Notes: a model not told the origin generated them from the sequence alone. Positions 8,670-18,022 are shown, numbered from the stretch's first letter. The stretch is 64,000 nt of DNA from Arthrobacter rhizophilus (GCF_026241105.1 NZ_JAPFFT010000014.1:1-64000); one strand, 5' to 3'. Translations and numbers: made by a program.

Positions 8670-9149
8670 TTAATTGTCGGGTTCGGTGCGGTCGGGGGCG
8701 GCGCCGTCGAGTTCGGACAGGGTCTGGACTAGCCGCGGGAGCACGTGGTTTTGCCATCCCGCGCTCATGATGCGGTGCGATGCGACGTGGGTTGGTTCAT
8801 TGGGATCGAACCCGTCGTGGACAAGCGATAGCCGGGTGCCCGTGCCTTCCGGGGAGATTGACCACGTCACGGTGCTGTTGAGGGTATTGCCGGAGTTCGC
8901 GTCCCTCCACGAAATGCGCAGGCGCCTTCCGGCGTCGAGGTCAAGGACTTCGCTGGCCACCAGGCCGCTGAATCCGACCGCCGGAACGGGAATTCCGCGC
9001 ATCTGATATTGATGCCCGACCACTGCTTGGAAGTCGTTTTCCATCAACCAGCGGGCTATGAGCTCCGGTTTTGTCAGTGCCTGCCAAACCCTGGCCGGCG
9101 GATGTGGCAGGAACTCTTGGACCTCGATGGTTGTAGGTCGTTCGTTCAC
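8670..9149 (-). CDS. SRPBCC / AHSA1-like protein
   Basis: Predicted 159-aa START/Bet v1-like fold protein of the activator-of-Hsp90 (AHSA1) group. Diagnostic pieces are EVQEFLPHPPARVWQALTKPELIARWL at the N-terminus (the first helix and strand) and the C-terminal long helix MSAGWQNHVLPRLVQTL. Such proteins bind hydrophobic ligands; the ligand here cannot be told. The start is a GTG that overlaps the TAG of the upstream c-di-GMP gene by one base (TAGTG), suggesting translational coupling. Confidence 0.82.
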   Translation of the reverse strand: MNERPTTIEVQEFLPHPPARVWQALTKPELIARWLMENDFQAVVGHQYQMRGIPVPAVGFSGLVASEVLDLDAGRRLRISWRDANSGNTLNSTVTWSISPEGTGTRLSLVHDGFDPNEPTHVASHRIMSAGWQNHVLPRLVQTLSELDGAAPDRTEPDN

Positions 9150-10819
9150 TAGCGGTCCTCCATATCGTTCAGTGTCGTCCCAAATTCCGAGGGAGCCATC
9201 GGCGGCGAGATCAAATAGCCCTGGGCTGTGTCGCAGCCGAGATCCTGCAAGATATCCAGTTGCTCCTGGCGTTCCACTCCTTCGGCCGTGACCCTGACCC
9301 CCATGGCGTTGAGGGTTTGGATCAGCCCTTGGACAATAGTCGCAGTGTGCGGCTCAATATCGATGTTTCTGATGAACGCCTTGTCGATTTTTAGCGTGGT
9401 CAGCGGCAGGACCCGGAGCATCGCCAGGGACGAATAGGCGCTTCCATAGTCGTCCAGGGCAACGCCAACGCCCATGTCGATCAGTTCCTGCAACTGCGAT
9501 GCCGCGGACGGGACGTCCACTATCGCTTTTCCTTCGGTGATCTCAATTTCCAGCATCCGGGCAGGAACGCCGTGGCGGCTCAGGGCGGCTCGTATGTCGG
9601 ATGGAAGGGTTCCGGCGGCGAACTGGACCGGGGAGACGTTCACTGCGATCTTCCGGGGCGTCCCGGCGTCGATCCAGGATCGGGACTGGGCGCAAGCTCG
9701 GTCCAGGACCCATGCCCCGATCCTATGGATCTCGCCCGTGTGTTCGGCCACGGGGATGAATTCGTCCGGGCCCACCGGACCGATTTCCCGATCGTCCCAG
9801 CGCAGGAGCGCTTCGACGCCGGCACCCTCTCCCGTCGCAAGGTCCAGGACAGGTTGATACCGGAGATCCAGTGCCGAGTCGTCAACGGCCGAAGACAGCC
9901 GACGCCGGATGTGCGCCTGCCGCGCGAACGGTGCCGGTTCCTGGCGAGGGCCGATGCGTCCGATGCGGCCCTTGCCTTCCTGCTTTGCCAGCAGCATCGC
10001 CCCGTCCGCATGCCGGAGCAAAACTTCGGTACTAACGAGGGTGTCTTCTTCGAGGATGTCGACCCCCATTGCCAAGCCGATGGTCGCACCGACGCGCAGC
10101 TCGCAGCCGTCATGTTCGAACGGCTCCTCCAGGTTGTCCAGGATTCCGGCAGCAATCCCGCAAGCGGTGTCTTCATCGACGTCGGTGAGAAGGACAGCGA
10201 ACTCGTCACCACCCAAGCGGGCCAAGGAGCCGAGGGGTCCAACACTGCGTGCCAAGCGCCGGGCGAACTCCGTGAGGACGGCGTCCCCGGCACGATGGCC
10301 ATAGGTGTCGTTGACCGTTTTGAAATCGTCAAGGTCGATGAACAGGATTCCGACGCCGGGCAGCCCGGCGCTTATGTCGGGGCAATGCTCTTCGAGCATC
10401 CGCCGGTTGGGCAGCCCGGTCAACGGGTCGTGCAGTGAAGCGTGGCGGAATTGCGCGGAAACCGCGGCAAAGATATCCGATACAGTAACGAGCCGCGGGC
10501 CCCCGGCGCCCAAGACCAACAGGTCCTGATAACGCTGGTACTCAGGCCTTTCAAGAACGGCTTGTGCCGCAGACTGGAGGTCCAGATCGGCAGCCATGGC
10601 CGAGTCCGTGGCCGGCAGTAGCTCCGAAGCCGTCCTTCTCGTGTTCAATGCCCGTCCGTAGCCGAGCCTGCCAGTCAGCATGAACTCCAGCTGGTCCCGG
10701 GTCAGCAGCGCGAACGAGCTGTCCTGCTCGATCACGACGGCCCTGAGGGTGCGGTCGCTCCGGAACATGGCATCAATTTCCGCCACCACAACGGCACCGG
10801 GCACAACGATGGCCTTCAC
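9149..10819 (-). CDS. GGDEF-EAL bifunctional c-di-GMP protein with CBS-like N-terminal domain
   Basis: Makes and/or degrades cyclic di-GMP. From a GTG start at 10819 (AGGGGA 7 nt upstream) it has 556 aa. An N-terminal region (about 1-125) looks like a CBS-type sensor pair. The GGDEF domain has an intact LGGDEF (about 203-207), but no RxxD inhibitory site precedes it. The EAL domain keeps EALLRW (about 336), NVSP, EIEITEG, DDYGSAYSS, LKIDKAF and EGVERQ, so phosphodiesterase activity looks intact too. No membrane segment was seen, so the protein is probably cytosolic. An upstream start giving up to 43 extra residues is possible but has no good ribosome site. Confidence 0.88.
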   Translation of the reverse strand: MKAIVVPGAVVVAEIDAMFRSDRTLRAVVIEQDSSFALLTRDQLEFMLTGRLGYGRALNTRRTASELLPATDSAMAADLDLQSAAQAVLERPEYQRYQDLLVLGAGGPRLVTVSDIFAAVSAQFRHASLHDPLTGLPNRRMLEEHCPDISAGLPGVGILFIDLDDFKTVNDTYGHRAGDAVLTEFARRLARSVGPLGSLARLGGDEFAVLLTDVDEDTACGIAAGILDNLEEPFEHDGCELRVGATIGLAMGVDILEEDTLVSTEVLLRHADGAMLLAKQEGKGRIGRIGPRQEPAPFARQAHIRRRLSSAVDDSALDLRYQPVLDLATGEGAGVEALLRWDDREIGPVGPDEFIPVAEHTGEIHRIGAWVLDRACAQSRSWIDAGTPRKIAVNVSPVQFAAGTLPSDIRAALSRHGVPARMLEIEITEGKAIVDVPSAASQLQELIDMGVGVALDDYGSAYSSLAMLRVLPLTTLKIDKAFIRNIDIEPHTATIVQGLIQTLNAMGVRVTAEGVERQEQLDILQDLGCDTAQGYLISPPMAPSEFGTTLNDMEDR

Positions 10820-10938
10820 GCCCAAGTCCCCTAAACAGGACGGAAGTGGACGCAAGAGGGAAGGCACACGGTTACCGCCATCAGAACACACGTTCTTCTT
10901 CTTACCACCTGGACATGAATCCCTCGATCCACCCTTGT

Positions 10939-10966
10939 TTAACGACACTCGCCGATATATCGTTAA
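10939..10966. promoter_or_regulatory. candidate PadR operator (nested palindromes)
   Basis: TTAACGA (10939-10945) is repeated inverted as TCGTTAA (10960-10966), and CGATATATCG (10953-10962) is itself a perfect palindrome. The site lies about 65 bp before the PadR start, where autoregulation would be expected. PadR regulators commonly bind AT-rich dyads at their own promoters. Confidence 0.6.
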
Positions 10967-11030
10967 CTATCGCAGAACAAACTGCAGCCCTCAGGGCAAC
11001 TCTCACAGACACTGAAAGGACGATGCCGCT

Positions 11031-11642
11031 ATGAAAGGCATTCATGACGACAAGCACACAGATTGCGGTCCGGATATGGAACGCTTTGGACGCGGCCGGA
11101 GCCGTCGCGGACCCCACGGACACGGCGGATTCGGACCAGGCCGCGGGTTTGGACCAGGCCGCGGTTTCGGGCCGGGCTTCGGACCGGGCTTTGGCCCCGG
11201 CGGCCCCCGCCGGGCCAACAGGGGCGATGTTCGCTTCGCGATCCTCTCCTTGCTGGCCGAATCACCATCCAACGGATACGGACTCATCAAGACGATTGCC
11301 GAGAAGACCTCCGGATCATGGCGCCCCAGCCCGGGCTCCGTCTATCCCACGCTGCAGCAACTCGTTGACGAAGAGCTCATCGCACCCGTCGGCGAAGGCC
11401 GTCGCACCGAGTTCACACTCACTGATGCAGGGAAGGCATACGTAGCCGAGCATGCCGAGGAACTGGAAAATGCGTGGAATATCGATTCGGAAGGATCAGG
11501 ACCCGCGTTTCACCAGAGCGTGGCGAAGCTCATGGGGGTCATCCACCAGTTCCGCTTTGCCGCAACTGACGAACAGCGCACCGCCGCAATGGAGAAGATC
11601 GACGAAGCACGGCGAGCGCTGTACCACATCCTCGCCGACTAG
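11031..11642 (+). CDS. PadR-family regulator with Gly-rich N-terminal extension
   Basis: Regulator of 203 aa. Residues about 15-60 are a low-complexity segment of repeated FGPGRG/FGPG units rich in Gly, Arg and Phe. A PadR winged helix follows (NRGDVRFAILSLLAESPSNGYGLI, then SPGSVYPTLQQLVDEELI), and a C-terminal dimerisation helix starts near DEQRTAAMEKIDEARRAL. The Gly-rich head is known in some actinobacterial PadR proteins and is likely disordered. The AAAGGA ribosome site lies about 10 nt before the ATG. It probably represses itself; other targets are unknown. Confidence 0.88.
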   Translation: MKGIHDDKHTDCGPDMERFGRGRSRRGPHGHGGFGPGRGFGPGRGFGPGFGPGFGPGGPRRANRGDVRFAILSLLAESPSNGYGLIKTIAEKTSGSWRPSPGSVYPTLQQLVDEELIAPVGEGRRTEFTLTDAGKAYVAEHAEELENAWNIDSEGSGPAFHQSVAKLMGVIHQFRFAATDEQRTAAMEKIDEARRALYHILAD

Positions 11643-11657
11643 TACCTCTTGGTCGGC

Positions 11658-11714
11658 CGAGATGGCAGATCACGGCAGTGTCTGGACTGCGGACTGCCGT
11701 CAAATGCCATCTCG
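11658..11714. terminator. two-tier bidirectional hairpin terminator
   Basis: Outer arms CGAGATGGCA (11658-11667) and TGCCATCTCG (11705-11714) pair perfectly. Inner arms ACGGCAGT (11672-11679) and ACTGCCGT (11693-11700) also pair perfectly. The structure lies between two convergent genes and overlaps the last codons of the NTF2-like gene. Confidence 0.75.
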
Positions 11715-12239
11715 ACGGCCGGTGGCTGCCGATGTAATGCTGTGCCGTGTCCAGTACCAGACCTGCGGTCCAGCAGTCATGCACCCGGAGAAGTATCCGA
11801 TGCTGATGCAGCTCGGACTGCCTCCTGCGGCCCACCGTTGGAAGATTGCCGTGTAGCGGGCCTCGTTTCCTTCCATGCGGATTTGAAGGTTGTGAAAAAC
11901 ATGGACACTTCGAGTGTGGACAGGCGGCGCCAGAATCCGGTAGAGGCTCGCGAGGTCTGCCTGTGCATGAGCCGGAAGGGCACCGTTGAGCGAGATTGGG
12001 GTCCTCCTGAAGAGCTCCAAAAATGCGTCCTCGTCTCCTCCATCGAGTGCGGCGCAGAATGACGCGAGGCAGTTTTCGACGTCGTGTCGAACCGTTGCTT
12101 CGTGATGTCCGCCCAACTCCATGTCGTAAATTCGGCCGCGAGCCGGAGGCACAAAGATGCCGACGTCTGTTGGCGCGGGGCTTGGCTGAGCAACGTTGAG
12201 GACCGGGAGCGCGGACAGCCCGCTTACGGTCGTGTGCAT
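11700..12239 (-). CDS. NTF2-like (SnoaL/ketosteroid isomerase fold) protein
   Basis: Predicted 179-aa protein. After about 45 poorly conserved residues, the pattern VENCLASFCAALDGGDEDAFLELF and later LQIRMEGNEARYTAIFQRW resembles NTF2-like single-domain proteins, which include polyketide cyclases and isomerases. No catalytic residues can be named with certainty. A strong ribosome site (AGAGGAGGG) supports the ATG at 12239. It stands alone, converging on padR. Confidence 0.7.
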   Translation of the reverse strand: MHTTVSGLSALPVLNVAQPSPAPTDVGIFVPPARGRIYDMELGGHHEATVRHDVENCLASFCAALDGGDEDAFLELFRRTPISLNGALPAHAQADLASLYRILAPPVHTRSVHVFHNLQIRMEGNEARYTAIFQRWAAGGSPSCISIGYFSGCMTAGPQVWYWTRHSITSAATGRRDGI

Positions 12240-12315
12240 CTTCCCTCCTCTGAGTCAGTGCTAGAAAGAATGTGTGCGCGGCAGTTAGCCGCCCGTTGGC
12301 GTTGCCGGACGTTCG

Positions 12316-13419
12316 TCAGAGAGTCGCGGCTGTCGGATCCCATTCTTCGGGAAGAGGTGGTGACGGCGTGACGGAACTGCGAACGTCGATGAACGTGCCC
12401 GTTTCCGTGGATTCGCTGATCGAGACCAACGTGTCCAACACATGGAATCCCAGCTCGCCGGTAGCGCGGTGGGCGACGCCGGCCCGAATGGATCGGGCCA
12501 TTTCAAGCACGCCCGTGCCGCGCCCGTGGGTGGCGCCCTTGGCCGGAATAGCGGTCCAGCCGTCGTCGCCGGCGCGGCTAATGCGGATGTCACCGTCAAA
12601 ATTGTTCGGGTCCGGAAGGGCGAGCGTTGCCTCTGTTCCTGTAATTTCCAGGAAACCGCCACGTGAGCGAGGGGATTCAAAACTGAAGATGCTCTGTGCG
12701 GAGCCTCCCTTTTCGAACTCGACGATGGCACCGACGTGGGTGGGAACTTCCACTGGGAATTCTTGACCGGTCAGGGGCCCGGAACCGATGACACGGATGG
12801 GCTTGGCCGTCGAGCCGGTTGCGGCTACCCGCTTGACTGCACCGAAAGTCTGGACCAGCGCGGTCAGGTAGTACGGTCCCATATCAAACAACGGGCCGGC
12901 CCCTGTCTGGAATAGAAATGCCGGACTGGGGTGCCAGGACTCCGGTCCGGAGGTCTGGAACAGGGCCAGGGCGGTCAGCGGGACTCCGATGTCGCCGCGT
13001 TCAATGATCCTTCTTGCGGTCTGAAGTCCGGCGCCGAGAAATGTGTCCGGGGCGCACCCCAGCCGCACGCCAGCGGCGCTCGCCGCCTTCAGCAGGCCAA
13101 GACCGGATTCGCGGTCGAGCGAGAACGGCTTCTCGGTCCAGACATGCTTTCCGGCCCGGACGGCGGCCGCGGCGACCTCCACGTGGGCCGCCGGGATGGT
13201 GAGGTTGACGACGATTTCGACGTCGGGGTGGTTCAGTGCCGCATCAACACCGCCACACCCGGGGATGCCGTATTCCTTGGCCCGCGCTTCCGCGACCTCT
13301 TCGAAGAGGTCCGCCACGACGTGGACCTTCAGGTCAGGGAAGGCCGCCAAGTTTTTCAGGTATTGCTTACTGATGCTTCCGGCGCCGATGACGGCGACGC
13401 CCACTGGCCAAGCCGTCAT
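12316..13419 (-). CDS. Gfo/Idh/MocA-family oxidoreductase
   Basis: NAD(P)-dependent sugar dehydrogenase of 367 aa. The Rossmann motif is VAVIGAGSISKQYLKNL near the N-terminus, and the family lysine motif is WTEKPFSLD (about residue 95). The C-terminal GFO_IDH_MocA domain includes LFDMGPYYLTALV. Its start overlaps the preceding isomerase-like gene by 4 nt (ATGA). Pairs of this type are frequent in operons that oxidise glycosides or inositols, including 3-keto-glycoside routes. The exact substrate is unknown. It is the last gene of the LacI-headed locus. Confidence 0.85.
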   Translation of the reverse strand: MTAWPVGVAVIGAGSISKQYLKNLAAFPDLKVHVVADLFEEVAEARAKEYGIPGCGGVDAALNHPDVEIVVNLTIPAAHVEVAAAAVRAGKHVWTEKPFSLDRESGLGLLKAASAAGVRLGCAPDTFLGAGLQTARRIIERGDIGVPLTALALFQTSGPESWHPSPAFLFQTGAGPLFDMGPYYLTALVQTFGAVKRVAATGSTAKPIRVIGSGPLTGQEFPVEVPTHVGAIVEFEKGGSAQSIFSFESPRSRGGFLEITGTEATLALPDPNNFDGDIRISRAGDDGWTAIPAKGATHGRGTGVLEMARSIRAGVAHRATGELGFHVLDTLVSISESTETGTFIDVRSSVTPSPPLPEEWDPTAATL

Positions 13420-14156
13420 GCCTTCACCGGGCCGTTTTGCAGAAACGACAGACTCCTGCCGACACCCTCGAAGATGTCTCCTTCGTATTCGTCAAATTCG
13501 ATCACGCCCAGTTCCAGGGATTGCGCAGCGTTGATAACATCCCAGACCGGAATGCTGCCCTGGCCTGCCGGCTGTTGGCCGGATGTGTCCGTACTGATCG
13601 GTCCGTCCTTGATATGGATGAATTTCACCCGGTCACCCAGCCGCTTAATCAGTTCGGCGGGGTTCTGGCCGCCGACGGCTGCCCAGTACGCGTCGACCTC
13701 CAGGACGACGCCGGGCGCCAGCTGTTCAGCGAAGTACTCTAACGCCGTGCGGCCCTTGACCTCGGACTGAAGTTCCCAGGCGTGGTTGTGGTAGCCGATC
13801 CTGATGCCATAGGCGGAAGCCCTGAGGGCAGCGCCGTTAAGAGCATTGGCCGTGTCCAGAATGTCGCGTTCACTCTGCCACCGCTCGGCGGGGACAAAAG
13901 GTTCGATGACGGTTCCGATGCCGAGTCTTTGGGCGGCGTGGAAGATCGTGTCCTGATCAGCGGAGAGGACCGGCGCGTGGCCGGAGGGCGCGCTGAGCCC
14001 GTTGGTGGCCATCGAGGCTCCGAGGGCGTCCGCGGTTGCGACAAAGTCGTACGGCTCCACTTGGCTGAAGCCTAGATCGGCGAGGCGTTGGAGTGTTCCT
14101 CGCAGGTCCTTTTGCATTTCCCTGCGCACAGTGTAGAGCTGGATGGAGTATGACAT
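13416..14156 (-). CDS. sugar phosphate isomerase/epimerase-like TIM barrel protein
   Basis: Xylose-isomerase-like (AP endonuclease 2 superfamily) protein of 246 aa. Metal-binding-type motifs are IGYHNHAWEL, VVLEVDAYWAAVGG, KFIHIKDG and a C-terminal FDEYEGD. These supply the Glu, Asp and His ligands typical of the fold. An AGGAGA ribosome site lies just before the ATG. Coupled with the Gfo/Idh/MocA gene and downstream of GH3, it probably processes an oxidised or released sugar. The reaction cannot be specified. Confidence 0.83.
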   Translation of the reverse strand: MSYSIQLYTVRREMQKDLRGTLQRLADLGFSQVEPYDFVATADALGASMATNGLSAPSGHAPVLSADQDTIFHAAQRLGIGTVIEPFVPAERWQSERDILDTANALNGAALRASAYGIRIGYHNHAWELQSEVKGRTALEYFAEQLAPGVVLEVDAYWAAVGGQNPAELIKRLGDRVKFIHIKDGPISTDTSGQQPAGQGSIPVWDVINAAQSLELGVIEFDEYEGDIFEGVGRSLSFLQNGPVKA

Positions 14157-14198
14157 GGGTCTCCTGAGCGAGATTTGGAAGGCGGCCGGTGCGGAGGG

Positions 14199-16070
14199 TT
14201 ACGGGGACACGCGTACCGGTAGGACCAGGCCATGGTCATAGGCAAAAAGCGGAACGCCAGTGTCTCCGGGAACGTCCGGTCGCGAAGTCCTAACGGCCTC
14301 CATGGACGCAGGGATTTCGAAGGGGAGCCGCCCCCGGGCCGGGATGATGCCACTGATGGCGTCAAGGAATGCCTTGTCGGAGACCCCGAAGGTGCCGGTC
14401 AGCGCGTCTGCGATATCGACGAGGGGGGTCAGGATGGCGGGACGGTCCAAGGCGACATCGATGATCAGGGGCACCTTCTGAGCCAGGGTGCGAAGGCGGT
14501 GGATGAGTCCCGGAGGGAATTCAAGGGACCCGGCGTGGAACCAGGCTTCGAGGAAAAGATCATCGCGATGATCCCATGGAGCGTGGAGACGGATAATGGC
14601 CACATCGGCTGATTCGGGATCAGTGACGGGGATGGCAAATCCATCCAGGCTGGCAGGGTTCATTCCTTCCAGGTAAATGTTCAGTCCCGGGGGCATCGGG
14701 AGAGACTGGCCGTTCCCGTTGGACTGGTTGGTCAGGATTGTCACCGACCTTGCCTGGGCGTCGTGTCCTTCCTGCTGGAACCGCGGGTTGCCGACTATTT
14801 CGGCGGCGGCTTCTTCGTCCACGTACGGGTTGTCGAAGAGTCCGAGTTGGAACTTCACCAGCAACAGCCTTCGGACCGACTCGTCAACCCGTTTTTCGCT
14901 GACGAGCCCTTCCCGGACAAGGTCAACGAGGAGGTCGGTACATTCCTCGCCGCCGAACTGGTCGACGCCGGCGTTGAGGATTTTGAGCATTCGTTCCGGG
15001 GCAGTGAGGTCCTCAACGCCCCAGGCGCGCGCGGGCAGTACCTGATCCCCGACGATGTTGTCATTGACGAGCTCCCAGTCGCTGAGGACAACGCCGTCGT
15101 ATCCGAGCTTTTCCCGGAGGAGTCCGGTGATGATTTGCTTGTTGTATCCGAAGCCCACTTCTTCGACGGGTTCGCCGTCGATTTCGAGGCCTACAGGCAT
15201 GCCGTAGTAGGGCATGATCGCGCTGGTGTTGTGGGCGATCGCGGTTTTGAACGGCTCCAGGTGTTCCTCGAAACGGCCGCCGGTGTATGTCTGTTCGCGG
15301 CCGTAGGGGAAGTGCGCGTCCTCGCCGTCTTTCTGCGGTCCTCCGCCAGGGAAGTGTTTGGTGGTACACGCCACGGAGTCTGCGGAGAGTTTTCCGCCCT
15401 GGAGACCGTCGAGGTAGGCCGTCGCGAACTCGGAAGTCCGCTGCCAGTCCTGTCCAAAGGTTCCGGCCTGCCGCGCCCATCGTGGTTCCGTGGAGAGGTC
15501 GACGGTCGGGTGCAGCGCGGCCCTAATGCCGACGGCGGTGTATTCCTTCCGGGCTATCTCGGCGAAACGGCGGATCAACGCCGGGTCCCCCGTGGCGGCC
15601 AGTCCGATTGGTTCGGGCCATTGCGAGAAATGGTTTGCCTTGAAGGACACGCCTGAGTTTTCGATGAAGGCGTGGCGGGGGTCGGTGGAGATGGTGACCG
15701 GAATACCGTGGGGGTTTCCTTCCGCAAGCTTTTGGATAGCGTTGCTCCAGCGAGCGGCTTCCCTCGGAGTTCCGAGGGCATGAACATTGAAGTGGTTCAT
15801 TTTCTTAGCGAGAACAACGACGCTCGTTGCTGATTTGCTGATGTTGCCTGGCCGCTCAAGGAGGGCGCCCCCGGGCCCGGTTTCGATCACGGTATGGAAC
15901 ATGAGGCCGGCCTTCTCTTCGAGGCTGAGCCTTGGGATCAGGTCTGCCACGCGCTCTTCAGGGCTGAGGTGCGGGTTTTCAAAGGGGTCCATGACCCCGT
16001 TTCCGTTTAGGTCCCGGAACCCTGTTCCGTCTGGGTTTGTGAGGGTCTGTAGGCCGGTGGTGGGATTCAT
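14199..16070 (-). CDS. GH3 beta-glycosidase
   Basis: Glycoside hydrolase family 3, 623 aa, no signal peptide, so it likely works on imported oligosaccharides. The (beta/alpha)8 domain has the KHFPGGGP motif (about K238-H239) and the nucleophile in VVLSDWE (about D331). A second alpha/beta sandwich domain follows (about 430-620). FHTVIETGPGG early in the protein and the lack of a fibronectin-like third domain suggest a compact beta-glucosidase/xylosidase-type member. Substrate could be beta-glucosides, beta-xylosides or similar; with GH35 close by, beta-galactosyl-containing glycans are plausible. Confidence 0.87.
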   Translation of the reverse strand: MNPTTGLQTLTNPDGTGFRDLNGNGVMDPFENPHLSPEERVADLIPRLSLEEKAGLMFHTVIETGPGGALLERPGNISKSATSVVVLAKKMNHFNVHALGTPREAARWSNAIQKLAEGNPHGIPVTISTDPRHAFIENSGVSFKANHFSQWPEPIGLAATGDPALIRRFAEIARKEYTAVGIRAALHPTVDLSTEPRWARQAGTFGQDWQRTSEFATAYLDGLQGGKLSADSVACTTKHFPGGGPQKDGEDAHFPYGREQTYTGGRFEEHLEPFKTAIAHNTSAIMPYYGMPVGLEIDGEPVEEVGFGYNKQIITGLLREKLGYDGVVLSDWELVNDNIVGDQVLPARAWGVEDLTAPERMLKILNAGVDQFGGEECTDLLVDLVREGLVSEKRVDESVRRLLLVKFQLGLFDNPYVDEEAAAEIVGNPRFQQEGHDAQARSVTILTNQSNGNGQSLPMPPGLNIYLEGMNPASLDGFAIPVTDPESADVAIIRLHAPWDHRDDLFLEAWFHAGSLEFPPGLIHRLRTLAQKVPLIIDVALDRPAILTPLVDIADALTGTFGVSDKAFLDAISGIIPARGRLPFEIPASMEAVRTSRPDVPGDTGVPLFAYDHGLVLPVRVSP

Positions 16071-16104
16071 AAGTGTGTGGGCTTTCTGTTGAATTTTCGG
16101 ATGC

Positions 16105-18021
16105 CTAGGCCCGGGCAGAAGTGCTTGAGGCTGTGGGAAGCGAAGGTGCGATTCGACGGGACTGCCAAGGATTCGGGATCGAGGACAGAAGCAGTTTGGT
16201 GTAGTCGTGGCGGGTGTTGGTGAGCACCTCGTTCGTGCTACCCGTCTCGACGATCTTCCCTTCGTGGAGGACGAGTATTTCGTCCGCGATCAACCGTGCA
16301 CTGAGCAGGTCATGGGTGATGTAGAGCATGGCGATGCCGTTGGAACGTGTGAGTTCGTTGAGGACCTGAAGGATTTCGGCACGAATGGACACATCGAGCA
16401 TCGAAATGGGTTCGTCGGCGACGATGATTTCAGGCTGGGCGGCGAGGGCCCGTGCGATCACGACCCGCTGTCTCTGGCCGCCGGAGAGCTCGTGGGGCAG
16501 CCGGTCACGGTATTCGCTGGGCGGAGTCAGTCCGACTTGACCCAGAATCCTGTCCACTTGCTCCTGCACTTCGCTCCCGCGCAGCTTCCTGTGATTCACG
16601 AGGGGCCTGGAGATGGCGTAGCCCACGGAGGAAGCCGGGTTGAGCGCCTGAAAGGGGTCCTGGAAGATCAACTGGACTTTGCTCCGGTAGTTCCGGAGGG
16701 CGCGGCGCTTCAGCGAACCGACGTCGACGCCGGCAACGGTGACACGTCCGGAACTGGGCTTTTCAACTCCAGTGAGTATCCGCCCGATGGTCGTCTTACC
16801 GGATCCGCTTTGCCCTACGAGGGCCGTCACGGAGCCTTTCCTCAGCTCGAATCCAACGTCCACTACAGCGTGGTTCTCTGTGTGCTTCAGCCCTTTGCGC
16901 GTCGAGTAGGTCTTGTTCAGATCCTCGACCCTGCAGACCACTTCACCAGCGCCTGGAGCTGCGTGATGGACGTCAATCTGTTGGCCGACGTCATCAAAGA
17001 TGGTCCGCTCGGGCAAAGGATCACTGTTTTCGGACCCGAAGAGCACGCATTTGATGGAGCGGTGTCCTGCCAAGGAGTCGATTTCCGCCGTCGGAATTCT
17101 TGGTTCCCGGCACTCCGGCGTGGCCAAGCCGCACCGGTCTGCAAAGGCACAACCGACCGGAACGGAGTCAAGACTCGGCGGGCGCCCCGGTATGTACCGA
17201 ATATTGATTTCCGCGTCGCGGGGGTCAGCGTAGGAACCGAGTAGTCCGATCGTGTAGGGATGGGCCACTCCGGACAATGCGTCGCCGGCCGGGGAATTTT
17301 CGACGACCTCCCCGGCATACATGATCATCACCCGATCGGCCATTTCCATTACCGTGCCCAGGTCGTGGCTGATGAAGAGCACAGCGAATTTCATGTCCGC
17401 CTGCAAGGCCTTCAGCCTGGACAAGATTGACTTCTGGACCACGACGTCCAGCCCGGTAGTGGGTTCGTCGAAGACGATCAGATCCGGGGACAAAAGCAGG
17501 GACATTGCCAAAGCGATGCGTTGCTTCATACCGCCGGAGAGCTGATGGGGGTAGAAGTCGAGGTATTTGTGGTCGATGCTCACCAAGTCGAGGGATTTTT
17601 CGACCGTCATCTCCCGTTTGGCGTCAGAAGTTCCACGGTGGGCGGAAAAGACGTCCTCCATCTGGGCACGCACAGTCATCACCGGGTTCAGGGACGCCAT
17701 GGAGGACTGGAAAACCGTCGAGATTTCAGACCACCGCAGGATCCGCAAGTCTTCCGCCGGAATGGTGAAGAGGTCCTTGCCTTTGTACAACAGCTCTCCG
17801 GAGGTGACTCTGGCTGTGGGGGTGAGGAGATTGAGAATTGCGTTGCCAAGGGTGGATTTGCCTGATCCGGATTCGCCAAGAAGACCAACGAATTCGCCAG
17901 GACGGATGTCGAATCCGACATTCCGGATGACTTGGCGGTCATCGCGGTACTTGGACACAAAGGAAATGTTCAGATCCTTTACGGTCAGGATCGGTTCATC
18001 AGTGCTGTTCGCGGCGGGCAT
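16105..18021 (-). CDS. fused DppD-DppF ABC ATPase for oligosaccharide/peptide import
   Basis: Single 638-aa protein with two ATPase halves. Half one has Walker A GESGSGKS (about 49-56) and signature LSGGMKQ (about 161). Half two has GQSGSGKT (about 403-410) and LSGGQRQ. The Cys-containing tail typical of Opp/Dpp ATPases lies between them (CAFADRCGLATPEC). The ATG at 18021 is preferred because GAGGA lies 6-7 nt before it and the upstream frame adds only 13 residues. The gene follows the DppC gene by one base. Family-5 ABC systems with this layout often import cello-, xylo- or galacto-oligosaccharides. Confidence 0.9.
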   Translation of the reverse strand: MPAANSTDEPILTVKDLNISFVSKYRDDRQVIRNVGFDIRPGEFVGLLGESGSGKSTLGNAILNLLTPTARVTSGELLYKGKDLFTIPAEDLRILRWSEISTVFQSSMASLNPVMTVRAQMEDVFSAHRGTSDAKREMTVEKSLDLVSIDHKYLDFYPHQLSGGMKQRIALAMSLLLSPDLIVFDEPTTGLDVVVQKSILSRLKALQADMKFAVLFISHDLGTVMEMADRVMIMYAGEVVENSPAGDALSGVAHPYTIGLLGSYADPRDAEINIRYIPGRPPSLDSVPVGCAFADRCGLATPECREPRIPTAEIDSLAGHRSIKCVLFGSENSDPLPERTIFDDVGQQIDVHHAAPGAGEVVCRVEDLNKTYSTRKGLKHTENHAVVDVGFELRKGSVTALVGQSGSGKTTIGRILTGVEKPSSGRVTVAGVDVGSLKRRALRNYRSKVQLIFQDPFQALNPASSVGYAISRPLVNHRKLRGSEVQEQVDRILGQVGLTPPSEYRDRLPHELSGGQRQRVVIARALAAQPEIIVADEPISMLDVSIRAEILQVLNELTRSNGIAMLYITHDLLSARLIADEILVLHEGKIVETGSTNEVLTNTRHDYTKLLLSSIPNPWQSRRIAPSLPTASSTSARA

Positions 18022-18022
18022 C

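Noticed and set aside
16207..17244. 345-codon plus-strand frame over the fused ATPase gene
   Set aside because: Shadow of the DppD-DppF coding sequence; no recognisable family and no ribosome site.
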